Of a stretch of 64,000 nucleotides of DNA, positions 53,790 to 63,177 are shown piece by piece. Each line of letters starts with the position of its first letter. Position 1 is the stretch's first letter. The notes beneath the pieces are model-generated. The model saw only the letters and a list, made by a program, of their open reading frames with translations, did not search any database and had not been told where the DNA came from. Source of the stretch: Halobacillus halophilus DSM 2266 (GTDB taxonomy: Bacteria > Bacillota > Bacilli > Bacillales > Halobacillaceae); assembly GCF_000284515.1 (NCBI RefSeq), contig NC_017668.1, positions 3,968,001-4,032,000 of the forward strand. The letters run 5' to 3'. The translations under genes and the position numbers were made by a program.

Positions 53790-55047
53790 GTAATGCCTCG
53801 TCAATTTTCTCCATTTCCTTTTTAAGCTTACTATAATGTGTGAGAAAGTCTTGTTCAGTTTCATCATCCATGTATTTTAACTGGACAAAATCCAGTTTCT
53901 CTAAGTCTTTTAGTACTTTGTTCATAATTGAAACAGGCTTTGTTTGTACATCGCTTTGTTTGCCACTTTCTATATACTCTTCCCCTTTTTGAGCGAGGTC
54001 TTGTTGTACTTTATCGATCTCCCTACTTACTTCTTTGAGTGTTTCTAAGTCAATTTTGTCGTGCTCGTGAAGCGTATCATAAATATCATCAACATGGTCT
54101 TCTATATCATCTAAAAAGTCGTCCTTTTCATCTGAGTCTATAACATGTTTACCTATATCTCGCATATGACGAGACAGGTCATGGGTGTGTAACATTCGAC
54201 CTGTAAGTGCCAACGTAAATAAGGTATTACGAATGCATAAATATTCTTGAACCTCATGTTTATCGGTCTTATCATCTAAAATATTAATAACATCGATGCC
54301 CTTTAGCTGTCGTTCAATGATGTTTAACATATCCTGTAAAATCGTATCAAATTCCCAATCACGGGCAATGTAATACTGCTTTTCGGCATTAATATATTGT
54401 AAAAATTGATTCATTAATATCGCTCGCTTAACCATTTTCTTAACATCACTAACATTTTTGTTGACATATTGGCTATACTCTTCAACCGAAAAAAGCTCAT
54501 TTTCAATAATATCTTGGTAAATATCGACTAAATTATCGATCGGATTATACTCAACTGGTTTCTCTTTACCGTGCTGCAGTTGTAATTCAAGCTTCTTAAT
54601 ATCTTTTTCATCTATGCCTTCTGATTGATCTAATAAGATCGCTTTAAAGAATATGTCAGCATTGCCATCTTCTTTTAATTTGCGAAGTGCTGTAAAACGT
54701 CGATTCCCATCAATGATTCGGCCATCATTTAGAATAACGCCCGGCTCAAGTTGGCCGAGTAATTGTATGTTTTTTTTTGTTTTATCCAACGCATTCGGAT
54801 TAGACTCATATATAAACTGCTCCAATACTTTATTGTAAGCCTCTATATCACCTTTTTTTAATTCATTAGCAGTTGATAAATATTTACTAATATAAGTTGA
54901 GATCCGACCATTCTTTTCGTTGTAATGGCAATACTCTAAAGGAATGATTAGCACCTTATGCATTTTTTGTATATTTTTAATTGTGAGAGGACGAGTTTCC
55001 TCTGATTTCATAATGGATTGACCAATGAGTTCTTTTAAATTTTGCAT
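53782..55047 (-). CDS. ParB-like nuclease-fold protein; defence module 1
   Basis: The 421-residue protein has a ParB/sulfiredoxin-type core with LGQLEPGVILNDGR and IIDGNRRFTALRKL (residues 98-124; DGNRR at 113-117 takes the place of the GERR box). The ParB-like region is followed by a helical domain with acidic, coiled-coil-like stretches (DFLDDIEDHVDDIYD). No plasmid-type ParA is nearby, so it is unlikely to act in partition. ParB-fold proteins in defence loci, such as DndB-like regulators, can bind or hydrolyse nucleotides or DNA. AAAGGGG is eight bases before the ATG. It lies 15 bases after the preceding gene. Confidence 0.75.
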   Translation of the reverse strand: MQNLKELIGQSIMKSEETRPLTIKNIQKMHKVLIIPLEYCHYNEKNGRISTYISKYLSTANELKKGDIEAYNKVLEQFIYESNPNALDKTKKNIQLLGQLEPGVILNDGRIIDGNRRFTALRKLKEDGNADIFFKAILLDQSEGIDEKDIKKLELQLQHGKEKPVEYNPIDNLVDIYQDIIENELFSVEEYSQYVNKNVSDVKKMVKRAILMNQFLQYINAEKQYYIARDWEFDTILQDMLNIIERQLKGIDVINILDDKTDKHEVQEYLCIRNTLFTLALTGRMLHTHDLSRHMRDIGKHVIDSDEKDDFLDDIEDHVDDIYDTLHEHDKIDLETLKEVSREIDKVQQDLAQKGEEYIESGKQSDVQTKPVSIMNKVLKDLEKLDFVQLKYMDDETEQDFLTHYSKLKKEMEKIDEALRV

Positions 55048-55062
55048 GTTTGTTACCCCTTT

Positions 55063-57516
55063 TTAACTGTAAATGACCTCATAAAAAATCTTTTTATTAC
55101 GGTAAATCTTATTCATTTCCTTAGAATAATACAATTCTGAATTTTGCAAGGTATAAAGCAGTTTTTCTCTTTTAATATATATTCCAAATTTCTTTTGCAA
55201 CCTTATTTGTAAGAGATCGAAGTCTAGTGAATCAACATTTTGGTTAAATAACCATTCCAAAACATCTTTTAAAGTAAAATCATGTCTACCCTTAGAAAAA
55301 ATCGTACACTTTTTCGTGTATAATGCTCGGAGCTCAGGGTGGGTCCAAATTAAGCGTTCATAAAAAATTTCTTCAAACCCATAGTCTTCTAACTCGTGCT
55401 CAAAACCTTCATTTTTTAAATAGTAATAAGTGAAATATGGTGTATTAGCAAACTCGAACGCTGCATCACGATAGGCAACTAATTCCTCCTTTGTCACACC
55501 TACATTTTCTAGTTTTTCATTTGTAAGATAAACATCCGGCGCGACTTTAACAATTTCTAAATTTTTCTCTAAATTGTATAATGCCGTTAAAAAGTGATTT
55601 GTTTTAAAATGTCGTGTTCGAATATTTTTGAAAATATCATCTTTTAGAATAAGTTCAGTAAAGTATTGATCTACTGAAAGGTACTTACGGTGTAGCACGA
55701 AAATTCCCTTTAAACTGTAGTTAAGCTTCATTAAGGCTTGATTGTTAATAAATTTCTCCTTAAAATTACTAATCTTCACAGCTCCAAGTGCAATGAACTC
55801 TTGAACCGTATAAATATCATCTTTTAATAGCGGGGCAACCATCGCGTACTCTTCCTCACTTACTTTAGTGTACTTCACCTTAATTTCATTATTGTGGATA
55901 AAGGGTAAGTAGGCCTCACTGTACAACAAGCTATATAAAGAATCTTTACGTAATCCATAGGTATTTTCGACATAAACTAAAAACTTCTCGATCGAGATCG
56001 GTGCTAACTCGTAAAATAAACTTTTCAAAAACTCGTCTTTTTTCGTTTTCACACAAAATTCTGGCATTTTGGTAAAAGTCACACCCTCTACCTCAATGCA
56101 TTTCTTATATAAGTTGTGCAGCTCATACTCTGAGTTAACGTTTAGCTCAAACATTAAAGCTTCATTTTCTTTAAATAATTTCGACATATGATACACGCCG
56201 GGATCTAAATCTAAAAGATCTTTTAAATGGTTAATCACTTCGGGTTCAATTATGGTGGTGTCATAAAACCGGAAACTATTGCTTTTGGTGCGTAGAATCT
56301 TTTGCGAACGATCTGGTATCCCTAATCCACTTCGCTCAGTATAAAAAAGGGACGGACTCAACTGATGCTCAGCAATATAGTCGTTCGCTACCTCAATAAA
56401 TTCCTCGTTACTTACTGCAGTTTGCCCGAAATGATACATAAGATGCTCAAAGAAGGCTACTTTATTATTGTAAGATACAACTTGTTTTTCAAAGTTAATG
56501 TAGCAATTAAAATGTTCTAAGATTATTCTCTGCTGTTCTTCTGTTAAGGGGAGCTCTCTTAACGCTTCTATAGCGCTCTTAACACCTCGTTTTAGTCTTA
56601 CATTTAAAAGTTGATACACTTCCAAAGCTTCTCCGTACACTGCAGAAAACAGGTTTTCATCCCAGTTGTATGTTTCAAATATTTCCTTATAATAAATAAG
56701 TTCTTCAAGTTGTGGTAAACGATTAAGCAATTTAGCTTCTCTCTGTCGAATACGTTCACGTGACACACCCAAGCTTACACCAATTTCCTTTAAGGTCTCG
56801 CCATTCATACGACGAATCAATATATACTTGTCATTAAAATCTCTCGCTAAAAATAGTTTTATTGTTCTATAGTTTTTAGTGAATCCAAGGCGAGGTGTAT
56901 AAGTCAAGTATTTTTCAGTAGTTTTTTTCTCTAAAAATTGTTTGATCCTCTGCTTATCAATTTCAATTTTCGGTAATTGAAGTTTGAAACTTAACTCATT
57001 ACATAGGGAGTCAATAGTTACATAATGACGTGGCGGTAGTTGTTCGCAGATTTGGAATAAATAAAAATTGTACATTTTTGGTGAGATGTCTAATTGAAAT
57101 AGAGTTTCGCATGAGTTATACGCTTCCATGATCCGTTTAAAAATAGCTTTTTTGTTTTTTCGTCCTATTCGTTCAAAAAAAACATCATATGTCATAGATG
57201 CTAGTTGAGGATATGTGATGTCGTTATCTACAAGCAATCGAATATTAGCCGTTGATAAATTTGCAGCGCCCAACTTGTAAACTGATTGTACATACTCTTC
57301 AGGAGTTAATGAAGCTAATGCCTCAATTACTTTTTGAGTTATTGCTTTCTTTTTCATTTGCATTTGGGAAACCTTGGTAGAACCCACTAAAAAATCATTG
57401 ACAACAAACCCATCTCCCACAAGTTTATCAATAATATTTTTTGACAAATTGAATTCTAATAAACAGTAAAACGTACACGGATTAAATAAGTAATGAAACC
57501 TACTTCGTTGATGCAT
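55063..57516 (-). CDS. Large protein with sigma-region-4-like HTH; first gene of defence module 1
   Basis: The 817-residue protein is of unknown class. Residues about 230-268 read RRMNGETLKEIGVSLGVSRE and then RIRQREAKLLNRL, a close match to the DNA-binding HTH of sigma factor region 4. No region 2 core was seen, so it is not a usual sigma factor. Residues about 90-135 resemble a helix-hairpin-helix (LVDNDITYPQLASM, RIGRKNKK). The C-terminal end looks like further winged helices. The DNA is clearly AT-rich. I choose the ATG at 57516 with GAGGAG eight bases upstream; a TTG 17 codons earlier has none. It may recognise DNA for the nuclease-helicase. Confidence 0.68.
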   Translation of the reverse strand: MHQRSRFHYLFNPCTFYCLLEFNLSKNIIDKLVGDGFVVNDFLVGSTKVSQMQMKKKAITQKVIEALASLTPEEYVQSVYKLGAANLSTANIRLLVDNDITYPQLASMTYDVFFERIGRKNKKAIFKRIMEAYNSCETLFQLDISPKMYNFYLFQICEQLPPRHYVTIDSLCNELSFKLQLPKIEIDKQRIKQFLEKKTTEKYLTYTPRLGFTKNYRTIKLFLARDFNDKYILIRRMNGETLKEIGVSLGVSRERIRQREAKLLNRLPQLEELIYYKEIFETYNWDENLFSAVYGEALEVYQLLNVRLKRGVKSAIEALRELPLTEEQQRIILEHFNCYINFEKQVVSYNNKVAFFEHLMYHFGQTAVSNEEFIEVANDYIAEHQLSPSLFYTERSGLGIPDRSQKILRTKSNSFRFYDTTIIEPEVINHLKDLLDLDPGVYHMSKLFKENEALMFELNVNSEYELHNLYKKCIEVEGVTFTKMPEFCVKTKKDEFLKSLFYELAPISIEKFLVYVENTYGLRKDSLYSLLYSEAYLPFIHNNEIKVKYTKVSEEEYAMVAPLLKDDIYTVQEFIALGAVKISNFKEKFINNQALMKLNYSLKGIFVLHRKYLSVDQYFTELILKDDIFKNIRTRHFKTNHFLTALYNLEKNLEIVKVAPDVYLTNEKLENVGVTKEELVAYRDAAFEFANTPYFTYYYLKNEGFEHELEDYGFEEIFYERLIWTHPELRALYTKKCTIFSKGRHDFTLKDVLEWLFNQNVDSLDFDLLQIRLQKKFGIYIKREKLLYTLQNSELYYSKEMNKIYRNKKIFYEVIYS

Positions 57517-58114
57517 ATATGTTTCTCCTCGCAAAAATTTCGGAAGTTCTCTAATTCTATTTTTCAAAGTATAGTAATTTTTTAAATAATTCTATCTATT
57601 ATTATTTTAACTCAATTAACTCTATCCGTCATAAAAATCTTAATAAAACATAAATTAAAAAACCTATAATAATCATTTAATTCACGTATTATTTAAGTAA
57701 GAAGTAAATTTGAAGTATGCATCTTTTACATTTTTCCTAACATAACTGAGGAAACAGCATGGCCAATATTACCAATACTTTAGAATAACTTGACTTTCAA
57801 AAGCATCACTATTGAATAATACTAAAAAGGTATCTGTTCTCAATTATTGAGTTCAGATACCTTAGTCTATTTATAAAATACAATATAAGGTTTTGACGGA
57901 TTACTAGTTCATTTCGGAGGCTGTAAATACCCAAGGAACTTCCTTTTTAAAAACCTTTCATATACCATCTACAACCATTAAAAAATTTTTGCGTGGTTAA
58001 CCATGACTATTCCGCAATGCCCCTAGAAATGGTGCTACAATTCTATCGCCATCGATTTAGGTACCGACAATATTCATTTAAGTCAAAATCTTCATAAAGA
58101 AAGCTCATAGAAAA
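57517..58114. other. Spacer between defence modules 1 and 2
   Basis: About 600 AT-rich bases hold the promoter of module 1, the terminator of module 2 (57824-57866) and a 250-base stretch with no recognised gene. No direct repeats or attachment site could be identified by eye. Confidence 0.5.
57824..57866 (-). terminator. Rho-independent terminator of module 2
   Basis: AAGGTATCTG (57827-57836) pairs with CAGATACCTT (57854-57863), with an inner CTCAA/TTGAG stem. The flanking A-run supplies the minus-strand T-tract. It lies about 250 bases beyond the helicase stop. Confidence 0.75.
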
Positions 58115-61100
58115 TCAACTATTAATTAATGCTTCTCTATTCTTCATCTCTTTAAAATAAGGACTCAAATTCATAAATAAACCTTCTAGATTCTCTTTTT
58201 CTATTTGATGCTCGAATAAATACTCGAGTAACTCTTCTTGCCGCGCCTGCCCTAAACTCAATCTATAGAGTTGCATAATTTCCATAAGCCGATTATATTT
58301 AACTCCATCCTTACTGAATGGGTAAACAGGCACAATTCTCTCTATTTTTATATCTTGGTTTTCAGGCAGAGACCAGAATGGAACTAATTCAGGAGTTCGT
58401 TCGTCTCGTTCTTCTTCATTTGCTTGATTAAACATCTCTTTCCAGATATCAGTTTGAAATGGGAGATTCCCGTATCTTTTAGCGATGTTTTGACGGATAG
58501 CAAAACATTTATATCGATTAATTCTTCCTTCTCGTTGCTCAAGATCAACCGGATTTGATGGTAAATTCCAGTGAGCTATTTTTCGGCAATAATAGTGAAA
58601 ATCTAACCCTTCTTGTCCAACAGATGTAGTTGTCAGTACAAAAGGTCTAAAAGGTGAGTTAAAGGCTAGTCTCACATTCTTTTTCCTTTTATGGGCGGTT
58701 TCTTCATTTCGTTGATCAGCAAAGCCAACGGCGTAATTGGTACGTATTCTCATCCCATGTTTTCTGTCATGCTTTCCCTTAACCCGATCTTTAAAACTTT
58801 TATAAGTATCCACGTTGTAACTGGCTGTATGAGTATTTAATGCACCAGCCATTAATTGAATGAGCTGTTCAATATTCTCTTCCGTTTCAATAGTTTTAAT
58901 ACCCGCTTCCTCAGCTAACATATGGGCATATTCATCTAACATTGACTGCATATTCCCATCTACACAATAGCTAAGCGCATTTTTCCAGTATGGCACACGA
59001 ACATCATTTCTCGTTGAGCCATATTCTAACTCCACAACAGATATCGCTTCTTGAGTATTCATCTTATCAATAATTGTTTTTGCCAGATGAACCACATGGG
59101 ATAAGGAATTACTATCCAAATGACCTAGCATTCGTAAAGCACAGACTCCTGGTGCGGCTAAAGTCATATTGACTAAAACCTCTTTTAAGTCTGCAGGGGG
59201 CCTCCCCAGTTCTGGAAAGTCTTCGTCATGATATATGGAACGTAGAGCTTCTAAATGCTTGAGTAAAGCTGCCTTATCTCCTTGCTCTTCTTTTTCCTCA
59301 TTTAATCCAGAAAGAAGAGCATCATTACTGAACCACTCTCTTGTTACACCCTCCTGCTTATCAAATAAGAGAGGGGCAATATAATACCATCTCTCATCTT
59401 CTCTAGATGTCTGCTCAATCTGTGGAAGATTTAATCCATCGAGTGAAATTTGAACCTTTTCCTCTATTTCCGCTTTCAGCTCGCTCAAGCTGAGCCTCCT
59501 AGATAGGACATCAGCCGGATTAAAGAGTCGGGATAACGTCACAGATGGATATAGGAGTGTTAGATGGTTCATGTTTGCAGGTTCATTATCCCTCATCGAA
59601 AATGACAACCGTGGCTGAGGGAACCGCCTCTGAGAAAAGTACTCCATTCCTTCTCGCTTTTTCCTCTTAGATGTTCGTTTAACAAGTTCTCCTACAGTTA
59701 AGCGTTCAGCTTCATATGACACCATCGTTGAGACAGCTCGAGGGACCATCTCCCATGCTGAAAATATGAGAAGCTTAGAGAACTGGTCCATTCCTTTGTA
59801 ACAGCCGCCAAAATCATAATAAGGTAAAGATGGCGGGATCCATAAAAGTTTTTCAGCATTAGTGGGTAGAGCGATCTCTTTTATTTTGGCAAGTCTAGCA
59901 TTCTTATCAGGTAACCTCTTGTAATGTTTAATGGCAGACTCATTCATCCATAGATGGGGTACATTTACCTTATTTACTTGGCCAGGGGACTTTTGTAGAT
60001 ATTGAGTAATTTTCTGCTTTAACTTATAGTGCTCCATAAAGGACATTAAGTATGGGGTAGATTTTACATAATCGACAGGAACTTTTTCATTGAGACCTAG
60101 ATCTTGTAGGACGCGATCGATGAATACAAAGGACAAAACATCTTCTTTAGTTATGTCTAAGGGAATGAGGGATGATTGGATCAGCTCGCTGGCCCCGTCT
60201 ACCGTCGTTCGCTCCGTACGAGCAATTCCTTTGTATAAACTATCCTCCGCCTCTTGCTTCTTTGCTTGTAAAACAGCCGTATCCATATGTGTATATAAGC
60301 GCATGGAGCTAGAGAAATCTTCCCACACGCTTTCAAAGTGTTGTTTATGCTCGGGATGATGTTCAAACAAAAAGCGAGTAACCTGTAGAAATTCTTTATA
60401 GTGTTCATCTTCGCCCGCTTCAGCGATTTCTTCTAACGTAGAATATAGTTTATAAGGGGTAGCGGATAACAACAAGATTTTTACTCTTTCTCCATCAGAT
60501 GCTCTTGGACTGTTAAAAAATTTGTTAGCGAGCAACGCCGTTTCACTTCCGCCCTCGGCATTAACAAGCTCAGGAAATCGTTGAAATTCGTCCATAATAA
60601 CTAAGTCCGGATCCATGATGTCTACGCTTATCTCAGCCATCATTCTACGCAGTTGGTAGATAACTAGATTAGCGCCCTCAACCCGAATCCCCCTTTCTCC
60701 ATCATCTTTAATTCGCTGACAGACTTCTTCAATGTCAGTAGTCAGGGAATGACTTTTTTCTAAAAACGAATCGATGGAGTCTAACATCTCTTCTAAATAG
60801 GCTCCGTCACTTCGTTCATTTAACTGATCTACCCTTGCAAGATATTCTTCTTTTTTCCACGACCAGCTTTTTGTTGCTGTGTCCATCAACAATACATCTA
60901 ATTGATTGATTAGCTCTTTAAAACGGTCGTGTCTTTTTAAAACAGCAAAAATCAAAGCCCTTTCTGCTGCACTCCCGCACCCTGATGTCATTGTGAAAGA
61001 GGTAGAAGGAGTCAATGGAGTTAACTGGATATATTTATTTTTTAATTCCTCATTATATTCATCTTCAAATATTTTCAAATGTTGCATCGATAACCGAGTA

Positions 61101-61408
61101 TCAGAGGATCCTTCAGGCTCAATACCCTCGTCAATTTTTAACTTATGAATGTTTTGTCTGGCAATACTTTGATTAGAACAGACGTATACCACTTTAAATA
61201 AAGGATCCTTCAGAACTTCTTGATGATATCTAGCTATTTTCGCAATAGTTCCTCTAGCAATCATCGTTTTACCAAGACCCACTTCATCCGCAACTAGTAC
61301 CCGTGAATAATCATTGGTGAGTAAATCATATACCCGCTCTACCGTTGATTTTTGAAAGTCCTTTAATCCAGCTAATATCTCCTCTTCTTTCTGCTGTAAG
61401 TCAATCAT
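58115..61408 (-). CDS. Large SF2/SNF2-type helicase; defence module 2
   Basis: The 1,097-residue ATPase has a Q-like entry FQKSTVERVY (residues 18-27), Walker A DEVGLGKTMIA (41-51), Walker B VIMDEFQRF (270-278), motif III LLLSATPYK (312-320) and, after a 550-residue insertion-rich middle, the C-terminal motifs TTTSVGQEGLDFH and QREGRINRYK. The DEFQ box and the QREGR ending are usual for the long helicases of restriction and defence loci. The ATG overlaps the stop of the PLD gene by 4 bases, so the two proteins are made together. It probably moves along DNA and supplies it to the nuclease. Confidence 0.85.
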   Translation of the reverse strand: MIDLQQKEEEILAGLKDFQKSTVERVYDLLTNDYSRVLVADEVGLGKTMIARGTIAKIARYHQEVLKDPLFKVVYVCSNQSIARQNIHKLKIDEGIEPEGSSDTRLSMQHLKIFEDEYNEELKNKYIQLTPLTPSTSFTMTSGCGSAAERALIFAVLKRHDRFKELINQLDVLLMDTATKSWSWKKEEYLARVDQLNERSDGAYLEEMLDSIDSFLEKSHSLTTDIEEVCQRIKDDGERGIRVEGANLVIYQLRRMMAEISVDIMDPDLVIMDEFQRFPELVNAEGGSETALLANKFFNSPRASDGERVKILLLSATPYKLYSTLEEIAEAGEDEHYKEFLQVTRFLFEHHPEHKQHFESVWEDFSSSMRLYTHMDTAVLQAKKQEAEDSLYKGIARTERTTVDGASELIQSSLIPLDITKEDVLSFVFIDRVLQDLGLNEKVPVDYVKSTPYLMSFMEHYKLKQKITQYLQKSPGQVNKVNVPHLWMNESAIKHYKRLPDKNARLAKIKEIALPTNAEKLLWIPPSLPYYDFGGCYKGMDQFSKLLIFSAWEMVPRAVSTMVSYEAERLTVGELVKRTSKRKKREGMEYFSQRRFPQPRLSFSMRDNEPANMNHLTLLYPSVTLSRLFNPADVLSRRLSLSELKAEIEEKVQISLDGLNLPQIEQTSREDERWYYIAPLLFDKQEGVTREWFSNDALLSGLNEEKEEQGDKAALLKHLEALRSIYHDEDFPELGRPPADLKEVLVNMTLAAPGVCALRMLGHLDSNSLSHVVHLAKTIIDKMNTQEAISVVELEYGSTRNDVRVPYWKNALSYCVDGNMQSMLDEYAHMLAEEAGIKTIETEENIEQLIQLMAGALNTHTASYNVDTYKSFKDRVKGKHDRKHGMRIRTNYAVGFADQRNEETAHKRKKNVRLAFNSPFRPFVLTTTSVGQEGLDFHYYCRKIAHWNLPSNPVDLEQREGRINRYKCFAIRQNIAKRYGNLPFQTDIWKEMFNQANEEERDERTPELVPFWSLPENQDIKIERIVPVYPFSKDGVKYNRLMEIMQLYRLSLGQARQEELLEYLFEHQIEKENLEGLFMNLSPYFKEMKNREALINS

Positions 61409-63177
61409 TTCTTCACCCCCTTTGTTGCATGACTGAATGTCTCATACAATCGGAAAAACTGCTCTGGAATGATGTCATCATGGTCGATCATTTCAATAAT
61501 GTGATGGATATCCTCCAACTTTTCGGGTGATCGAGCGGCTGCCTTGAGCATATTTTCATATAATATTGGATAATTGCCCGTTTGCGAATTCCAATCTACC
61601 GCTGTCATACTCTTTTTTTCCATTTGTTCTAAGGCAGCTAATAGGAAATCGTCCGCTAATAAAAAGGCGACATACTGTAAGAAGGCGACAGGGTTATCAA
61701 TAATTTTACGATATATAGCCTGTTCACGTTCAGCCGGTATCCCTTGGGTAGGAATTTTTATTATTCGTTCTATGCTCTCCCCATTGGTTTCTGCCTTAAC
61801 TTTATAAAATTCACCAAGCTCTAGTAGACTTAACTGTTCAATTAACGTTTCTTTTTTCATCTCGCAGACCGCTTTACTTAATAGCGGCCCAATAGTAAAC
61901 TCCACGTCTTCTGGAAGGGACTCAAAAAAGAGACGGATGGAGTAATTCTCATTGTCTTTATGCACAACGGCTTGGGAATTTGTTCGACAGAGTGTCTTAA
62001 TCGCCTTTTGCAGCTGATCCTTATGGTCTTCCTCCTTCTCTAGTTCCTCAGGAAGGTGTTCGATTTTTTCGAATGGATTGTCTGCCCCTTTATCCCCAAA
62101 CAATTCTTCCAGCAAATGATGCAGCTTGAAACCATACTTCTTATACTGCATGCTTAACAAAAATTCAACGTTACCTTGGAAGGCATTGGTCGAACTATTC
62201 GCAGATCCCATATAAATACGCTGCTGATTATGCTTTGACCTGGCATAGAACTTGGCATGAATATCCTGAAGCTGCGAGAGATCCACTGCATCACTCTCTT
62301 CACTGAAAGCTCCTTCTCCTTCCACAATGGTATCCTTTAACACGTAAACGTCAAAGGCATTAATAAGTTCGTTTGTGAGCTTAGGTAATTCTGATCTTCT
62401 AGTAATTAATACTTGGGTTGCCTGCGATAGTGCATTCTCATGTAATTCAGATATAATGGCTTCAGAGAGAAACGGAGATATGATAATTAGATGATGATAG
62501 CTTTCAAAGAGCCCGATATCCTCCCCATCATATCCTTCTATACCTAGAGGGTGGAACTCAAAGTCGGGCACATGTTTATCACCTGATTGAAAATGGATAT
62601 ACGGCAGCTCCCTAATCATATCCCTTAAATGCTGCTGCTTTTCATGGTGTGGGGTTTGAGAAACAAGAAATTTCAAGAAATCGATCAAAGGTTGATTCTT
62701 GGTCGTAGGCTTTGGCTGTTTTTCCCCTTCCAGTGCAAGCGCCATATCCCAGCTTCGATCGAAGGTAAGGTTTCTAGATAAAACGAGCATACGGTATAAA
62801 ACGTTACGATCTTTATCCTGATATTTGATCAACCACACTTTCGGATGGAAAGATCGCTCGTTCTCTAAGGCTACTTCAAACACACTATCTTCCATCAGAG
62901 CAAACAAGGTGTTTCCCTCTTTAGGAACTTTTATTTGGCCGGCTTCACAAAAAATGGCCAACTGATCAGCCGTCTGACGTAATCCCTCCAACATATAAAT
63001 AGGATCATCCTGAAACGTCTGGTCCATCTCCTCTGAGAGGCTCAATGCCACAGGAACACCAATTAAAGCTTCTAAATCTAACGAATATGTAGTCCCTGCA
63101 GCAAATACAACTTCGTATCCTGCCGGAGGCGTTAATAGATCACTATAATTGAGGCGATCCTTATCGGGCTTAAGCAT
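61405..63177 (-). CDS. Phospholipase D-like protein with two HKD-type motifs; defence module 2
   Basis: The 590-residue protein has PLD halves at about residues 100-150 (FHPKVWLIKY, His111 and Lys113, then LVLSRNLT) and 300-330 (IHAKFYARS, His307 and Lys309, then GSANSSTNAF). The first set ends SRN rather than GSxN, a variant seen in PLD-family endonucleases. The C-terminal 230 residues are helical. No signal peptide is present, so a cytoplasmic nuclease is more likely than a lipase. The start is ambiguous between closely spaced codons (63186, 63183, 63177); the last has GGGTG at the best spacing. It overlaps both neighbours. Confidence 0.8.
   Translation of the reverse strand: MLKPDKDRLNYSDLLTPPAGYEVVFAAGTTYSLDLEALIGVPVALSLSEEMDQTFQDDPIYMLEGLRQTADQLAIFCEAGQIKVPKEGNTLFALMEDSVFEVALENERSFHPKVWLIKYQDKDRNVLYRMLVLSRNLTFDRSWDMALALEGEKQPKPTTKNQPLIDFLKFLVSQTPHHEKQQHLRDMIRELPYIHFQSGDKHVPDFEFHPLGIEGYDGEDIGLFESYHHLIIISPFLSEAIISELHENALSQATQVLITRRSELPKLTNELINAFDVYVLKDTIVEGEGAFSEESDAVDLSQLQDIHAKFYARSKHNQQRIYMGSANSSTNAFQGNVEFLLSMQYKKYGFKLHHLLEELFGDKGADNPFEKIEHLPEELEKEEDHKDQLQKAIKTLCRTNSQAVVHKDNENYSIRLFFESLPEDVEFTIGPLLSKAVCEMKKETLIEQLSLLELGEFYKVKAETNGESIERIIKIPTQGIPAEREQAIYRKIIDNPVAFLQYVAFLLADDFLLAALEQMEKKSMTAVDWNSQTGNYPILYENMLKAAARSPEKLEDIHHIIEMIDHDDIIPEQFFRLYETFSHATKGVKK

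Noticed and set aside
53782-55047. Plasmid partition locus because of the ParB-like protein
   Set aside because: No ParA, no replication gene and no iteron or parS-like repeats are present; the neighbours are nuclease and helicase genes.
55063-57516. Reading the first gene of module 1 as a true sigma factor
   Set aside because: Only a region-4-like HTH is visible; no region 2 or -10-binding segment was seen, and the protein is far too long.
58000-58086. Possible transposase remnant between the two defence modules
   Set aside because: One frame gives a short R/Y-rich stretch loosely like the start of IS6-type transposases, but it is under 30 residues with no catalytic residues or inverted ends.
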